NCBI RefSeq assembly: GCF_003999975.1
Contig: NZ_RJAC01000001.1
Span: 1,116,001 to 1,180,000 of the forward strand
Direction: 5' to 3'
From: Actinoplanes solisilvae
GTDB taxonomy: Bacteria; Actinomycetota; Actinomycetes; Mycobacteriales; Micromonosporaceae
Length of the DNA stretch: 64,000 nt
Shown: positions 25,921 through 36,332 of the stretch, in pieces
Position numbering within the stretch: the stretch's first letter is position 1
Layout of the letters: the number at the start of each line of letters is the position of its first letter
Program-made: the position numbers and the translations under genes
Notes under the pieces: model-generated
Database searches by the model: none
What the model was told of the DNA's origin: nothing
Seen by the model: only the letters and a program-made list of their open reading frames with translations

Positions 25921-26907
25921 ATGTTCATGTTCAAGCGAAAGGCGCTGATCACGGCCGGCGCCGCAGTGGTCACCACAGGTCTGTTCGCGGCCCCGGCCCA
26001 CGCGGCCCCGGCCCACGCGGCCCCGGCTTACGCGGCCCCGGCTTACGCGGCCCCGGCTTACGCGGCCTCTGCCGCTCGGGCCGAGGTCGCGTTCCCGACC
26101 ATCGTGCAGTTCACCGCCGCGGCGGGGCAGACCAACTCGCTGACCATCACGGTCTCGGGCCAGACAGTCACGCTCGACGACCGGGTCTCGATCAAGCCGG
26201 GGCCGGGATGCACGTCGGTCAAGGGCGACCGTACGAAGGTCAGGTGCACCACCCCGCGGACGCCGACCCACGTGAGGGTCGTCCTCAGCGACAGGAACGA
26301 CAAGGTGACCAACAGGACCGGGCTGTCGATGTCGGCCGAGGGCCAGTCGGGCAACGACACGCTGCTCGGAGGCTCGAACCACGACGTGCTCTTCGGCGGT
26401 GGCGGCAAGGACCGGCTGTACGGCTACGGCGAATGGGATTCTCTCTTCGGCGGGCCGGGCAACGACCGCATCGTCGGCGGCGACGGCAACGACTGGGCCT
26501 TCGGCGACGCCGGCAACGACACCATCCACGGCCAGAACGGCCACGACAACCTCAGGGGCGGCGACGGCCGCGACGACCTGCACGGCGACGCCGACACCGA
26601 CCGGCTCGAAGGCGGCAACGGCAACGACACCCTCGCCGGCGGTTCGGGCCTCGACCGTCTGCAGGGCGACGCCGGCAACGACAACCTCATCGGCGGCGAA
26701 CTCGACGGCGACATCCCCGACCTGGGCGACCACCTCTCCGGCGGCGCGGGCAACGACACCCTGCGCGGCCAGGCCGGCGACGACCGGCTCTTCGGCGAGG
26801 CCGGCAACGACGCTCTCAGCGGCGGAATCGGCGACGACATCCTGGTGGGCGGCCCCGGCAAAGACCGCCTCAGCGGCGGCCCGGGCAACGACCAGATCAC
26901 CCAGTAA
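25921..26907 (+). CDS. Secreted RTX-type calcium-binding repeat protein 1
   Basis: 328 residues. Sec signal peptide (FKRKALITAGAAVVTTGLFAAPAHA) followed by five copies of a five-residue AAPxxA-type unit, a 90-residue beta-rich domain (TIVQFTAAAGQTNSLTITV to KVRCTT), then about 17 nonapeptide-like GGxGxDxLx repeats (GGPGNDRIVGGDGNDWAFG). RTX repeats bind Ca2+ and fold into a parallel beta-roll outside the cell. Unlike Gram-negative RTX proteins there is a cleavable Sec signal and no C-terminal type I secretion signal. Start at 25921 is chosen by alignment with RTX gene 2 and a GGGGG five bases upstream. Confidence 0.9.
   Translation: MFMFKRKALITAGAAVVTTGLFAAPAHAAPAHAAPAYAAPAYAAPAYAASAARAEVAFPTIVQFTAAAGQTNSLTITVSGQTVTLDDRVSIKPGPGCTSVKGDRTKVRCTTPRTPTHVRVVLSDRNDKVTNRTGLSMSAEGQSGNDTLLGGSNHDVLFGGGGKDRLYGYGEWDSLFGGPGNDRIVGGDGNDWAFGDAGNDTIHGQNGHDNLRGGDGRDDLHGDADTDRLEGGNGNDTLAGGSGLDRLQGDAGNDNLIGGELDGDIPDLGDHLSGGAGNDTLRGQAGDDRLFGEAGNDALSGGIGDDILVGGPGKDRLSGGPGNDQITQ
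25987..26061 (+). repeat. 15-bp tandem repeat, five copies, at the signal-peptide junction
   Basis: Units GCGGCCCCGGCCCAC (two) and GCGGCCCCGGCTTAC (three). Each encodes AAPAH or AAPAY, so AxA-type signal peptidase sites are repeated. Confidence 0.93.
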
Positions 26908-26910
26908 CGA

Positions 26911-26947
26911 CGACAGCCCTCACCCTCTCCGGGCGAGGGCTTCGTCG
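26911..26947 (+). terminator. Terminator of RTX gene 1
   Basis: AGCCCTC / GAGGGCT stem extended by CGAC / GTCG, starting just after the TAA of the gene. Confidence 0.55.
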
Positions 26948-26980
26948 CGGGTCTCGCGTCTGCCGGCGCAGAATGACGCT

Positions 26981-27244
26981 ATGAGCGACGACGATCTAGC
27001 TGTTCTGCGTAGCCGGGCCGAGGCGGGTGACCGCGACGCGGTGGATCAGCTGGTCGAGCTGGCGCAGGAGCGCGGTGATCTCGAGGAGCTGCGACGGCTC
27101 GCCGCGGCGGGCAGCAGCGACGCGGTGGACATCCTGGTCGAGCTGGCGGCCGACCGCTCAGACCTCGACGAACTGCGCCGCCTCGCCGATGCCGGAAGCA
27201 GCGATGCTCGCGACGTCCTCACGGAACTGACCGAGGACGAATAG
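26981..27244 (+). CDS. Small acidic helical-repeat protein
   Basis: 87 residues made of nearly three copies of a 28-residue helical unit (LRRLAAAGSSDAVDILVELA, LRRLADAGSSDARDVLTELT). Pattern resembles Sel1/HEAT-like solenoids; no catalytic motif, signal peptide or cysteine. It lies alone between the two RTX genes. Whether it works with them is unknown. The start ATG is the only sensible one, though no strong ribosome site precedes it. Confidence 0.65.
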   Translation: MSDDDLAVLRSRAEAGDRDAVDQLVELAQERGDLEELRRLAAAGSSDAVDILVELAADRSDLDELRRLADAGSSDARDVLTELTEDE

Positions 27245-27262
27245 CCCCGCGAAAGTCCCCAG

Positions 27263-27308
27263 GTGGCACGAAAGGGGGAACTGGCGGTCCTCCGTGTCCT
27301 CATAGGAT
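27263..27308 (+). promoter_or_regulatory. Promoter cassette of RTX gene 2
   Basis: GTGGCACGAAAGGGGGAA, 15 bases, GTCCTCATAGGATC: -10 TAGGAT at 27303-27308. Same spacing as the cassette at 25826-25871, while downstream leader sequences differ. Confidence 0.65.
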
Positions 27309-27352
27309 CTTGCTCACGGCGGACGAAGCCGCTGTATGTCACGGGGGTTCAC

Positions 27353-28003
27353 ATGTTCTCGTTCAACCGCAAGATGCTGGCCATGATCGGTGCGGCGGTG
27401 GCGACCACTTCGGTGTTCGTCGCCTCCCCGGCGCAGGCCGCCGCCGCCGGCAAGGCCGAGGTGCTCGGACTGCACAACAGCATCGTCAAGTTCATCGCGG
27501 CCAAGGGTCACGCGAACTCGATGGTCATCACGATCTCGGGCCGCACGGTCACCCTCAACGACCCTCATCCGATCAAGGCCGGCAAGGGCTGCAAGGCGGT
27601 CAAGGGCGACCGTACGAAGGTCAAGTGCACCACCGCCCGCAAGCCGACCGACATCACCGTCATCCTCGGCGACAAGAACGACACGGTTCGCAACACGACC
27701 GGCATCTGGATGGTCGCCAACGGCGGCAGCGGCAACGACACGCTGATCGGCGGTTCGTACATCGACCGCCTGTTCGGTGAGAGTGGCAACGACACGATCT
27801 ACGGCCGGGGCGCCAACGACGCCATCGACGGCGGACCGGGCAACGACCGCATCTACGGCGGCAACGGCAACGACTGGGCCGACGGCGACACGGGCAACGA
27901 CACGCTCTACGGCGAGCGCGGCAACGACACCCTCCACGGCGGCGCCGGCAACGACCGCATCATCGGCGGCCCGGGCAAGGACGTGATCCGGCCGAACCAC
28001 TGA
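27353..28003 (+). CDS. Secreted RTX-type calcium-binding repeat protein 2
   Basis: 216 residues, a shorter paralogue of RTX protein 1. Signal peptide (MFSFNRKMLAMIGAAVATTSVFVASPAQA), the same beta-rich N-terminal domain (SIVKFIAAKGHANSMVITISG to KVKCTT) and about nine RTX repeats ending GGPGKDVIRPN. It lacks the tandem AAPAY units. CACGGGGGTTCAC precedes the ATG as in gene 1. Close similarity in promoter, signal region and first domain shows a tandem duplication followed by divergence in repeat number. Confidence 0.9.
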   Translation: MFSFNRKMLAMIGAAVATTSVFVASPAQAAAAGKAEVLGLHNSIVKFIAAKGHANSMVITISGRTVTLNDPHPIKAGKGCKAVKGDRTKVKCTTARKPTDITVILGDKNDTVRNTTGIWMVANGGSGNDTLIGGSYIDRLFGESGNDTIYGRGANDAIDGGPGNDRIYGGNGNDWADGDTGNDTLYGERGNDTLHGGAGNDRIIGGPGKDVIRPNH

Positions 28004-28050
28004 TCTCCGCCACCCGAGTCGAGGCCCGGTTCGTCAAATACTCGCCCAGA

Positions 28051-28089
28051 ACGAAGAGGCCGTCGGTTCAAATCCGGCCACCCCGACCA
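28051..28089 (+). repeat. 39-bp copy of the tRNA-Pro(CGG) 3' half
   Basis: Identical to bases 19312-19350 (minus strand) from the base after the anticodon through the CCA end. The 5' half of a tRNA is absent (the sequence before it does not form a D arm or acceptor), so this is a fragment and not a gene. It has the extent of a typical attachment site for tRNA-targeting tyrosine recombinases, but points the opposite way to the intact gene. Confidence 0.92.
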
Positions 28090-28094
28090 GGGTT

Positions 28095-28127
28095 AGAGGC
28101 CATCTCTACCAGAGAGATGGCCTCTTT
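28095..28127 (+). terminator. Strong hairpin after the tRNA-Pro fragment
   Basis: Perfect 13-bp stem AGAGGCCATCTCT / AGAGATGGCCTCT with a five-base loop, followed by TT. Probably the original terminator of a tRNA-Pro gene or of RTX gene 2. Confidence 0.75.
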
Positions 28128-28314
28128 CCCTACTCGCGAACATCTTCAGTGCCACCTGACAAGCGACTAGATGGCGCGTACCGTACGCCCAATTGCCGAC
28201 GGCAGAGCTAGACACTCTCGCAGGGCGCCCGGGCACGTCAATCGCGTCGTCCGAGCCACCTCGGATCGAGCCGGGACCACGATCCCAGCGAAATCTCGTG
28301 CTGCTCGTCGCATC

Positions 28315-29013
28315 TCATGACACGTGCATATTGACCTTGCTGTCCGAGCCGGCCGGGTCGGGGAACATGGCAGCGCAGAACTCCGCCTGGACGAACCACC
28401 CGGATCGCTGACACCAGAAGCCGTCCTCGCGGAGCTCGAAACCCTTGGTGCCCTCCAGATGCGCCCGGAGCCGATTCGTCAGCTCGGCACGGCCGGCCCC
28501 ATCGGGTGAGTCGATCACGTAGAGGTCGGAGCACGTCTCCGAGCCGCAGTCGCGGTCGGCGCTGATCAGTCTCAGGTCGGACGGCAGTGGCATCACGACC
28601 CCCGGCATCGGCGAGTCGATGGGAATGTCGACCATGTGGGCCGCGGGAGTGAGCACACAGCCGCCGCAGCAGAACGACAGGACCATGAACACCGCCACCA
28701 GGGCCCAGCCACCCTCGGGCCGAGCGGTCGCCGGAGCCCCGCTCCACCTGTCGGCCACAAAGGCCGCGCCGCTCACCACCAGGGTGGTCGGTCCCCACAG
28801 GAACAGTCCTTCGGTCCACATCGGCAGCCCCGGCCCTGACAGCAGCCCGACGGTCACCAGATAGAGAAATGTCAGAGCGGCCGCCAGCACCGCACCGGCG
28901 ACGAAGCGGACCTTGCGCGCCGGCGCCAGCGTGAAGAGCAGCAAGTATGCCGGAGCGAGCCACACTGGTAGGCCGAGCAGCATCAAGGGCCAGGGCACGT
29001 CGGTCACCCGCAA
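28315..29013 (-). CDS. Membrane protein with C-terminal outer domain, unknown family
   Basis: 232 residues. Helices at about 8-28 (LMLLGLPVWLAPAYLLLF), 35-60 (VRFVAGAVLAAALTFLYLVTVG), 70-88 and 103-123 (WALVAVFMVLSFCCGGCVL), then about 105 outer residues with seven cysteines (CGSETC, CQRSGW, FCAAMF) likely forming disulfides. No recognised domain. The function cannot be inferred; neighbours are metabolic. Confidence 0.7.
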   Translation of the reverse strand: MRVTDVPWPLMLLGLPVWLAPAYLLLFTLAPARKVRFVAGAVLAAALTFLYLVTVGLLSGPGLPMWTEGLFLWGPTTLVVSGAAFVADRWSGAPATARPEGGWALVAVFMVLSFCCGGCVLTPAAHMVDIPIDSPMPGVVMPLPSDLRLISADRDCGSETCSDLYVIDSPDGAGRAELTNRLRAHLEGTKGFELREDGFWCQRSGWFVQAEFCAAMFPDPAGSDSKVNMHVS

Positions 29014-29053
29014 GATCGTAGGAACTCCGCGCCATGGGCGCCGCCCCGTTGGC

Positions 29054-29059
29054 TACGGT
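29054..29059 (+). promoter_or_regulatory. -10 hexamer TACGGT before the oxidoreductase
   Basis: TACGGT lies six bases before ATG 29066, marking that ATG as the original leaderless start. Confidence 0.5.
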
Positions 29060-29065
29060 GGTCCG

Positions 29066-30098
29066 ATGTCGAGGTTCGCGCTGGTCGGCTTCGGGTTTCG
29101 CGCGGCGGCCTTTCACCGGGTGGCGCAGGTGCTGCCCGAGGTCGACTGTGTCGGGGCCGTGGTGCGGGGGGGCGCGGTCGTTGCCCGTCGCCGGGTTTGG
29201 GAGCTTGGCCGAGTGTCTGCGTGCGGCCGCACCGGACTTCGTGGTCACCGCGGTCCCACGGGCGGCCAACCCACGTGTCATCGCCGAGGCGGTCGAGCTG
29301 GGGCTGCCGGTTCTGGCCGAGACACCCCCGGCCAACGATCTTGACGGGCTGCGAACGCTCGCGGCCGGGAAGTCGGGGCTGGTGCAGGTCGCGGAGCAAT
29401 ATCTGCTCATGCCCTCGCACGCCGCCCGGCTGGCCGCGGTCCGCTCGGGGATCATCGGCACGCCGACCCAGGTGCAGGTCTCGTCGACCCAGCAATACCA
29501 CGCGATGTGCCTGATCCGTGGTCTGCTGGGCGTCGGCCATGACGAGCCGGCCGTCGTACGAGCCGTCCGCACCGTCGCGCCGCTGCTCAACCCGCTCGAC
29601 CGTGGCGGCTGGACCGGCAACACCGAGCCTGAACCGGCCGTTACGACCATCGCCACGCTGGACTTCGGGGCGGGGCGGTCAGCCGTGTACGACTTCACCA
29701 GCAATCAGACCCGTAACCTGCTGCGATTCCGGCGGCTGCTCGTGCGCGGCACCCACGGCGAGCTGCACGACAACGCGATCGTGCACATGCCCGCGCCGGA
29801 AACGATCGCCCGGACCGAGCTGGTGCGGCGGCAGAGCGGTCACGACCTGGACCTCAACGGCTTCGACACCGAGACGATCACGCTCGACGGTGAGGTGGTC
29901 TACCGCAATCCGTACGTCGGGCAGCGGTTCAACGACGACGAGGTGGCCACCGCGACCCTGCTGGACGCGATGGCCGCCTGGGTGCGCGGTGACGGTCCGC
30001 CGCCCTATCCGCTGATCGAGGGCGCGCAGGATCAACGGCTCGCGCTGGCCGTGGAGGAAGCCGCGGAGAGCGGACGGGAAGTGAAGACGACGGCCTAG
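29066..30098 (+). pseudogene. Gfo/Idh/MocA-family oxidoreductase, frameshifted in a G7 tract
   Basis: The N terminus (MSRFALVGFGFRAAAFHRVA, a Rossmann start) is in one frame from ATG 29066; from about base 29180 the family sequence continues in the next frame (SLPVAGFGSLAECLRAAAPDFVVTAVP) to the stop at 30098. The shift falls at GCGGGGGGGCGCG (29166-29172); one G fewer would restore a 343-344-residue protein. C-terminal part is intact (VAEQYLLMPSH, GFDTETITLDGEVVYRNPYVG). Family members are NAD(P)-dependent dehydrogenases, often on sugars. The cause may be sequencing error, a real mutation or slippage. The 3' end overlaps asd by four bases. Confidence 0.8.
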
Positions 30099-31150
30099 GC
30101 CGTCAGTTCGGCGGCGATCAGCTCGGCGATCTGGACGGTGTTGAGGGCCGCCCCCTTGCGCCGATTGTCGCCGGTGACGAAGAGGTCGAGGGCTCGCGGG
30201 TCGTCCATCGCCCGCCGGATGCGACCCACCCAGGACGGGTCGGTGCCGACCGCGTCGATCGGCATCGGGAACTCGCCCGCCTCGGGGTCGTCGACCAGGA
30301 TCACGCCGGGCGCGTTGCGCAGGGCCTGGCGGGCGCCGTCGGCGGTGACCTCGGACCCGAAGACGGCGTGGACGGCGATCGAGTGGGACGTGACGACCGG
30401 GACGCGGACGCAGGTGGCCGAGACCTTCAGCGCGTTGATGCCGAGGATCTTGCGGGACTCGTTGCGGAGCTTCAGCTCCTCGGACGACCAGCCGAGCGGT
30501 TCGAGCGCGCCCGACCAGGGCACCACGTTGAGCGCCAGCGGTGCCGGGAACGGGCCGAGGTCGTCGCCGACGGCCTGGCGCACGTTGCCCGGCCGGGAGC
30601 CGAGCGACCGGTCACCGGCCACCTTGCTGAGCTGGTCGTGCAGGGTGTCGACGCCGAACTGGCCGGCGCCCGAGGCGGCCTGGTAGGACGCCAGGACGAG
30701 TTCGCGAAGGCCGTACTCGTGGTGCAGCGGCGCGATCGCCATGATCATCGCCAGCACGGTGCAGTTCGCGTTCGCGACGATGTTGCGCGGGCGGTGGGCC
30801 AGCGCGTCGGGGTTGACCTCGGGTACGACCAGCGGCACGTCGGGGTCCATGCGGAACGCGGCCGAGTTGTCGACGACGGTGACGCCGCGGGCCGCGATGA
30901 TCGGCGCCCACTGCAGCGACACCTCGTCGGGCACGTCGAACATCGCGACGTCGACGCCGTCGAACGCCTCAGGGGTCAGCTCGGCCACCGTCAGCGGCTC
31001 GCCGCGGCACTGAAGCTGCTTGCCGGCCGACCGCGACGAGGCGATCAGCCGGATCTCACCCCAGACGTTGCGCCGGGAGGACAACAGCTCGAGCATCACC
31101 GTCCCGACGGAGCCGGTGGCGCCGACGACGGCGAGCGTGGGCTGCGCCAT
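30095..31150 (-). CDS. asd: Aspartate-semialdehyde dehydrogenase
   Basis: 351 residues. NADP-binding GATGSVGTVMLELL, catalytic Cys in NANCTVLAM, SYQAASGAGQ and the substrate-binding RVPVVTSHS segment. Reduces aspartyl phosphate to aspartate semialdehyde, feeding lysine/diaminopimelate, threonine and methionine. It follows lysC by eight bases in a conserved lysC-asd operon. The stop is convergent with and overlaps that of the oxidoreductase at the CCTAGG palindrome. Confidence 0.95.
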   Translation of the reverse strand: MAQPTLAVVGATGSVGTVMLELLSSRRNVWGEIRLIASSRSAGKQLQCRGEPLTVAELTPEAFDGVDVAMFDVPDEVSLQWAPIIAARGVTVVDNSAAFRMDPDVPLVVPEVNPDALAHRPRNIVANANCTVLAMIMAIAPLHHEYGLRELVLASYQAASGAGQFGVDTLHDQLSKVAGDRSLGSRPGNVRQAVGDDLGPFPAPLALNVVPWSGALEPLGWSSEELKLRNESRKILGINALKVSATCVRVPVVTSHSIAVHAVFGSEVTADGARQALRNAPGVILVDDPEAGEFPMPIDAVGTDPSWVGRIRRAMDDPRALDLFVTGDNRRKGAALNTVQIAELIAAELTA

Positions 31151-31158
31151 GTCCGGCG

Positions 31159-32424
<1,266 letters not shown>

Positions 32425-32609
32425 GGCGAAACCCATCTTTCGGTTGTGCGTACCGGCGGGGCCGGTCAGGACAATCGCCACCACAGTAGCCGCGCCCCCG
32501 CCCGCCTCCGACAGGCGATCCCAGAATCCGGCCGGGTGGCCGAAACGGGCACGCGCGACACGCCGAAGCGTGATCGGGTGTGACGGCGGCCGGAGGCGAG
32601 AATGGCTCG

Positions 32610-33377
32610 ATGCGCCCACGCTCTCCCGCCCCGGTCCTGGCTGTGTCAGCCGCACTGGCCCTGACGGCGTGTGGCGGCGCTTCCGAGGGTTCGCCCGCGC
32701 CCAGCAGCGAGGCTCCGGCACCCGAGGCCGCCTCCCCCGCCCGGGGCGCGCTCGCCGCCCGGGCCGCGCTGGCGATGGACAAGGCGTACGCGGCTCTCTA
32801 TTCCTTCGACGACGGCCGGGGCGAGCCCCGCAACGTCGTCGCCACGGTCGGTAAGGACGGCACCTGGCGGGTCGACGTCAGCGGCGGGGCGCTCGGCGGC
32901 ACGACCGACGTGAGCATCGTCTCCACCCCGGCCGGGGTCTATCAGTGCACCCTCGGCTCGCAGAGCAACCCGATCGCCTCTACCTGCGCCAAGGTCGCCA
33001 AGCCGGGCAAGCGCGTGCCCGCCGACTACGACCCGCCGGTGGAGCGCCTGTTCCGGCAGTGGCTGACCGTCTTCACCGACCGGCAGGCCGGCCTCGCGGT
33101 CACCGAGGTGCAGCCGCTGAGCGGGGCGAAGGGCTCCTGTTTCTCGATCGACTCGATCTCGGCGTCGCTGGCCGACCCGGTCGACATCGGCGTCTACTGC
33201 TACGCCGAGGACGGGGTGCTCACCGCGGCCCGGGTCGGCTTCGGCGTGGTCAAGCTGGTCAGCCAGATCGACGGTCCGGCGACGGTGCCGCTGCCGGGGC
33301 CCGAGACGGGCTCGCCGATGGGCATCGACGGCCTGCCGCCGGTGCCGGAGCCGTCGCTGCCCACCCCGTCGGCGTAA
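32610..33377 (+). CDS. Secreted lipoprotein of unknown function
   Basis: 255 residues. Signal peptide [22 protein letters not shown] with lipobox LTAC, an Ala/Pro/Ser linker, then a roughly 190-residue outer domain ([19 protein letters not shown] onward) with four cysteines and a proline-rich tail. The fold is not recognised; the pattern recalls LppX/LprG-like carriers only loosely. Start ATG 32610 is chosen because it opens the signal peptide; GGAGG lies 13 bases upstream, slightly far, and an in-frame GTG exists at 32580. Divergent from lysC. Confidence 0.8.
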   Translation: MRPRSPAPVLAVSAALALTACGGASEGSPAPSSEAPAPEAASPARGALAARAALAMDKAYAALYSFDDGRGEPRNVVATVGKDGTWRVDVSGGALGGTTDVSIVSTPAGVYQCTLGSQSNPIASTCAKVAKPGKRVPADYDPPVERLFRQWLTVFTDRQAGLAVTEVQPLSGAKGSCFSIDSISASLADPVDIGVYCYAEDGVLTAARVGFGVVKLVSQIDGPATVPLPGPETGSPMGIDGLPPVPEPSLPTPSA

Positions 33378-33442
33378 CGGGTCCCACGATCCGGGCGAGG
33401 CTCTGGCAACGCCCCAATCGATCACGTAGGGTCAGTTTTGAC

Positions 33443-33517
33443 ATGTGGCACGCGCTGCTCCTCCTTCGCTGCCGCGACGAGGCCCCACTCGAGGCCGGCA
33501 CCTCGTCGCGGAGTTGA
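33443..33517 (+). CDS. leuL: Leucine leader peptide of leuA
   Basis: 24 codons: MWHALLLLRCRDEAPLEAG and a short tail. Four consecutive leucine codons (CTG CTC CTC CTT) sit at positions 5-8. Starts ten bases after a TAGGGT -10 (33427-33432). The second half of the peptide is encoded inside an 11-bp stem (33472-33511). This is the arrangement of leucine attenuation leaders known in Streptomyces and Corynebacterium upstream of leuA. Confidence 0.82.
   Translation: MWHALLLLRCRDEAPLEAGTSSRS
33472..33511 (+). promoter_or_regulatory. Attenuator hairpin in the leuA leader
   Basis: Perfect 11-bp stem CCGCGACGAGG / CCTCGTCGCGG with an 18-base loop, beginning six codons after the leucine run. A ribosome stalled on the Leu codons would alter its folding. 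No T run follows, so the exact mechanism (termination or masking of the leuA site) is unresolved. Confidence 0.7.
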
Positions 33518-35284
<1,767 letters not shown>

Positions 35285-35343
35285 TCCCTCTCGTTCCGCG
35301 CGCCATCCATCGACCGTGGCGCGCGGAACGGGCGCACTCCTCC

Positions 35344-35349
35344 TACGCT
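35344..35349 (+). promoter_or_regulatory. -10 hexamer TACGCT, leaderless promoter of the HNH lipoprotein
   Basis: TACGCT lies seven bases before GTG 35357, without a ribosome site. Confidence 0.45.
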
Positions 35350-35356
35350 GGGGCTT

Positions 35357-35986
35357 GTGTCCCCTCGTACCCCCCTGATTTTGGCCACCGCCCTGCTCAC
35401 CCTCGCCGGTTGCCAGGGCGTCACCCTCGAACCCACGCCGACCTCCACGCAGGACGCCACCAGCTCCTCGGCCCAGCTCGACGAGCTGACCGTGGTCGCC
35501 AAGACCGGTTCCATGAGCGGCTACAGCCGCGAGAAGTTCCCGCACTGGCGCAGCACGGGCAGTAACTGCGACATACGCGACACCGTGCTCAAACGCGACG
35601 GGAAGAACGTCAAGACGTCGGGCTGCAACGTCGTCGCCGGCACCTGGAACAGCTTCTACGACGGCAAAGTGCTCGACTCGCCGACCAAGGTGGACATCGA
35701 CCACATGGTGCCGTTGGCCAACGCGTGGCGGTCCGGCGCCTCGAAGTGGAGCACCGACGAGCGCGAGGAATTCGCCAACGACCTCGACGACCCGCAGCTC
35801 ATCGCGGTGTCGGCCGCTTCCAACCGGTCGAAGGGCGATCAGGATCCGTCCACCTGGAAACCCACAGAATCCAGCAGTTGGTGCGACTATGCGCAAGACT
35901 GGATCGAGGTGAAGGCCAAGTGGAAGCTGACGGTCACCGCCAAGGAGAAGACCGCGCTCCGGGACATGTTGGAGAAGTGCACATGA
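35357..35986 (+). CDS. Secreted HNH-type (DUF1524) nuclease lipoprotein
   Basis: 209 residues. Signal peptide with lipobox LAGC (Cys19), a short Thr/Ser linker, then the DUF1524/HNH domain: VDIDHMVPLANAW (the His-containing metal site) and NRSKGDQDPSTW (downstream Asn/Lys-rich helix). Four cysteines suggest disulfides. Predicted extracellular, membrane-tethered endonuclease for nucleic-acid scavenging, a type common in Streptomyces. Its stop overlaps the next start (ATGA). Confidence 0.9.
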   Translation: MSPRTPLILATALLTLAGCQGVTLEPTPTSTQDATSSSAQLDELTVVAKTGSMSGYSREKFPHWRSTGSNCDIRDTVLKRDGKNVKTSGCNVVAGTWNSFYDGKVLDSPTKVDIDHMVPLANAWRSGASKWSTDEREEFANDLDDPQLIAVSAASNRSKGDQDPSTWKPTESSSWCDYAQDWIEVKAKWKLTVTAKEKTALRDMLEKCT

Positions 35987-36240
35987 CGAGCCCGACTCCG
36001 CCCACCACCGACATCGTGGCCGGCCCCGGTGGGGTCATGACCGACGAGGTCGGCGTCGTGACGGGCGACCTCACACTGCGTACGGAGGTCTCCGGCTTCG
36101 ACGTCACCGTCCGCGTGCAATACAAGGACGCCGACGAGTGGTACACGGTGACCGGTGCGAAGGCGCCGCTGCGTGACCCGGCCGACGCCGACGCGGTCCA
36201 CGCTGTCGTCGCGGGCATCCTCAACAGACCGGAAGGTTGA
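35983..36240 (+). CDS. Small protein coupled to the HNH nuclease
   Basis: 85 residues, no signal peptide, no membrane segment. The central part forms a likely beta-sheet (GDLTLRTEVSGFDVTVRVQYKDADEWYTVTG) with PADADAVHAVVAGILN at the end. Its ATG overlaps the nuclease stop (ATGA). Cytosolic location makes a classical immunity protein for the exported nuclease conceivable but unproven. No known family recognised. Confidence 0.75.
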   Translation: MTSPTPPTTDIVAGPGGVMTDEVGVVTGDLTLRTEVSGFDVTVRVQYKDADEWYTVTGAKAPLRDPADADAVHAVVAGILNRPEG

Positions 36241-36332
36241 GTCGCTCACCGGAAACGGGACAGCGGGACGGGCCCGTACCGTTCTAATATCTTGAGGCTT
36301 CGATTCCCCCGCTCCATGCGAGAGGTTCAGCC

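Noticed and set aside
25987-26061. CRISPR-like array
   Set aside because: Directly adjacent 15-bp units with no spacers, encoding a protein repeat. No CRISPR array is seen elsewhere in the window.
28010-28089. Complete second tRNA-Pro gene
   Set aside because: Only the 3' 39 bases match; the upstream bases cannot form the acceptor, D arm or anticodon.
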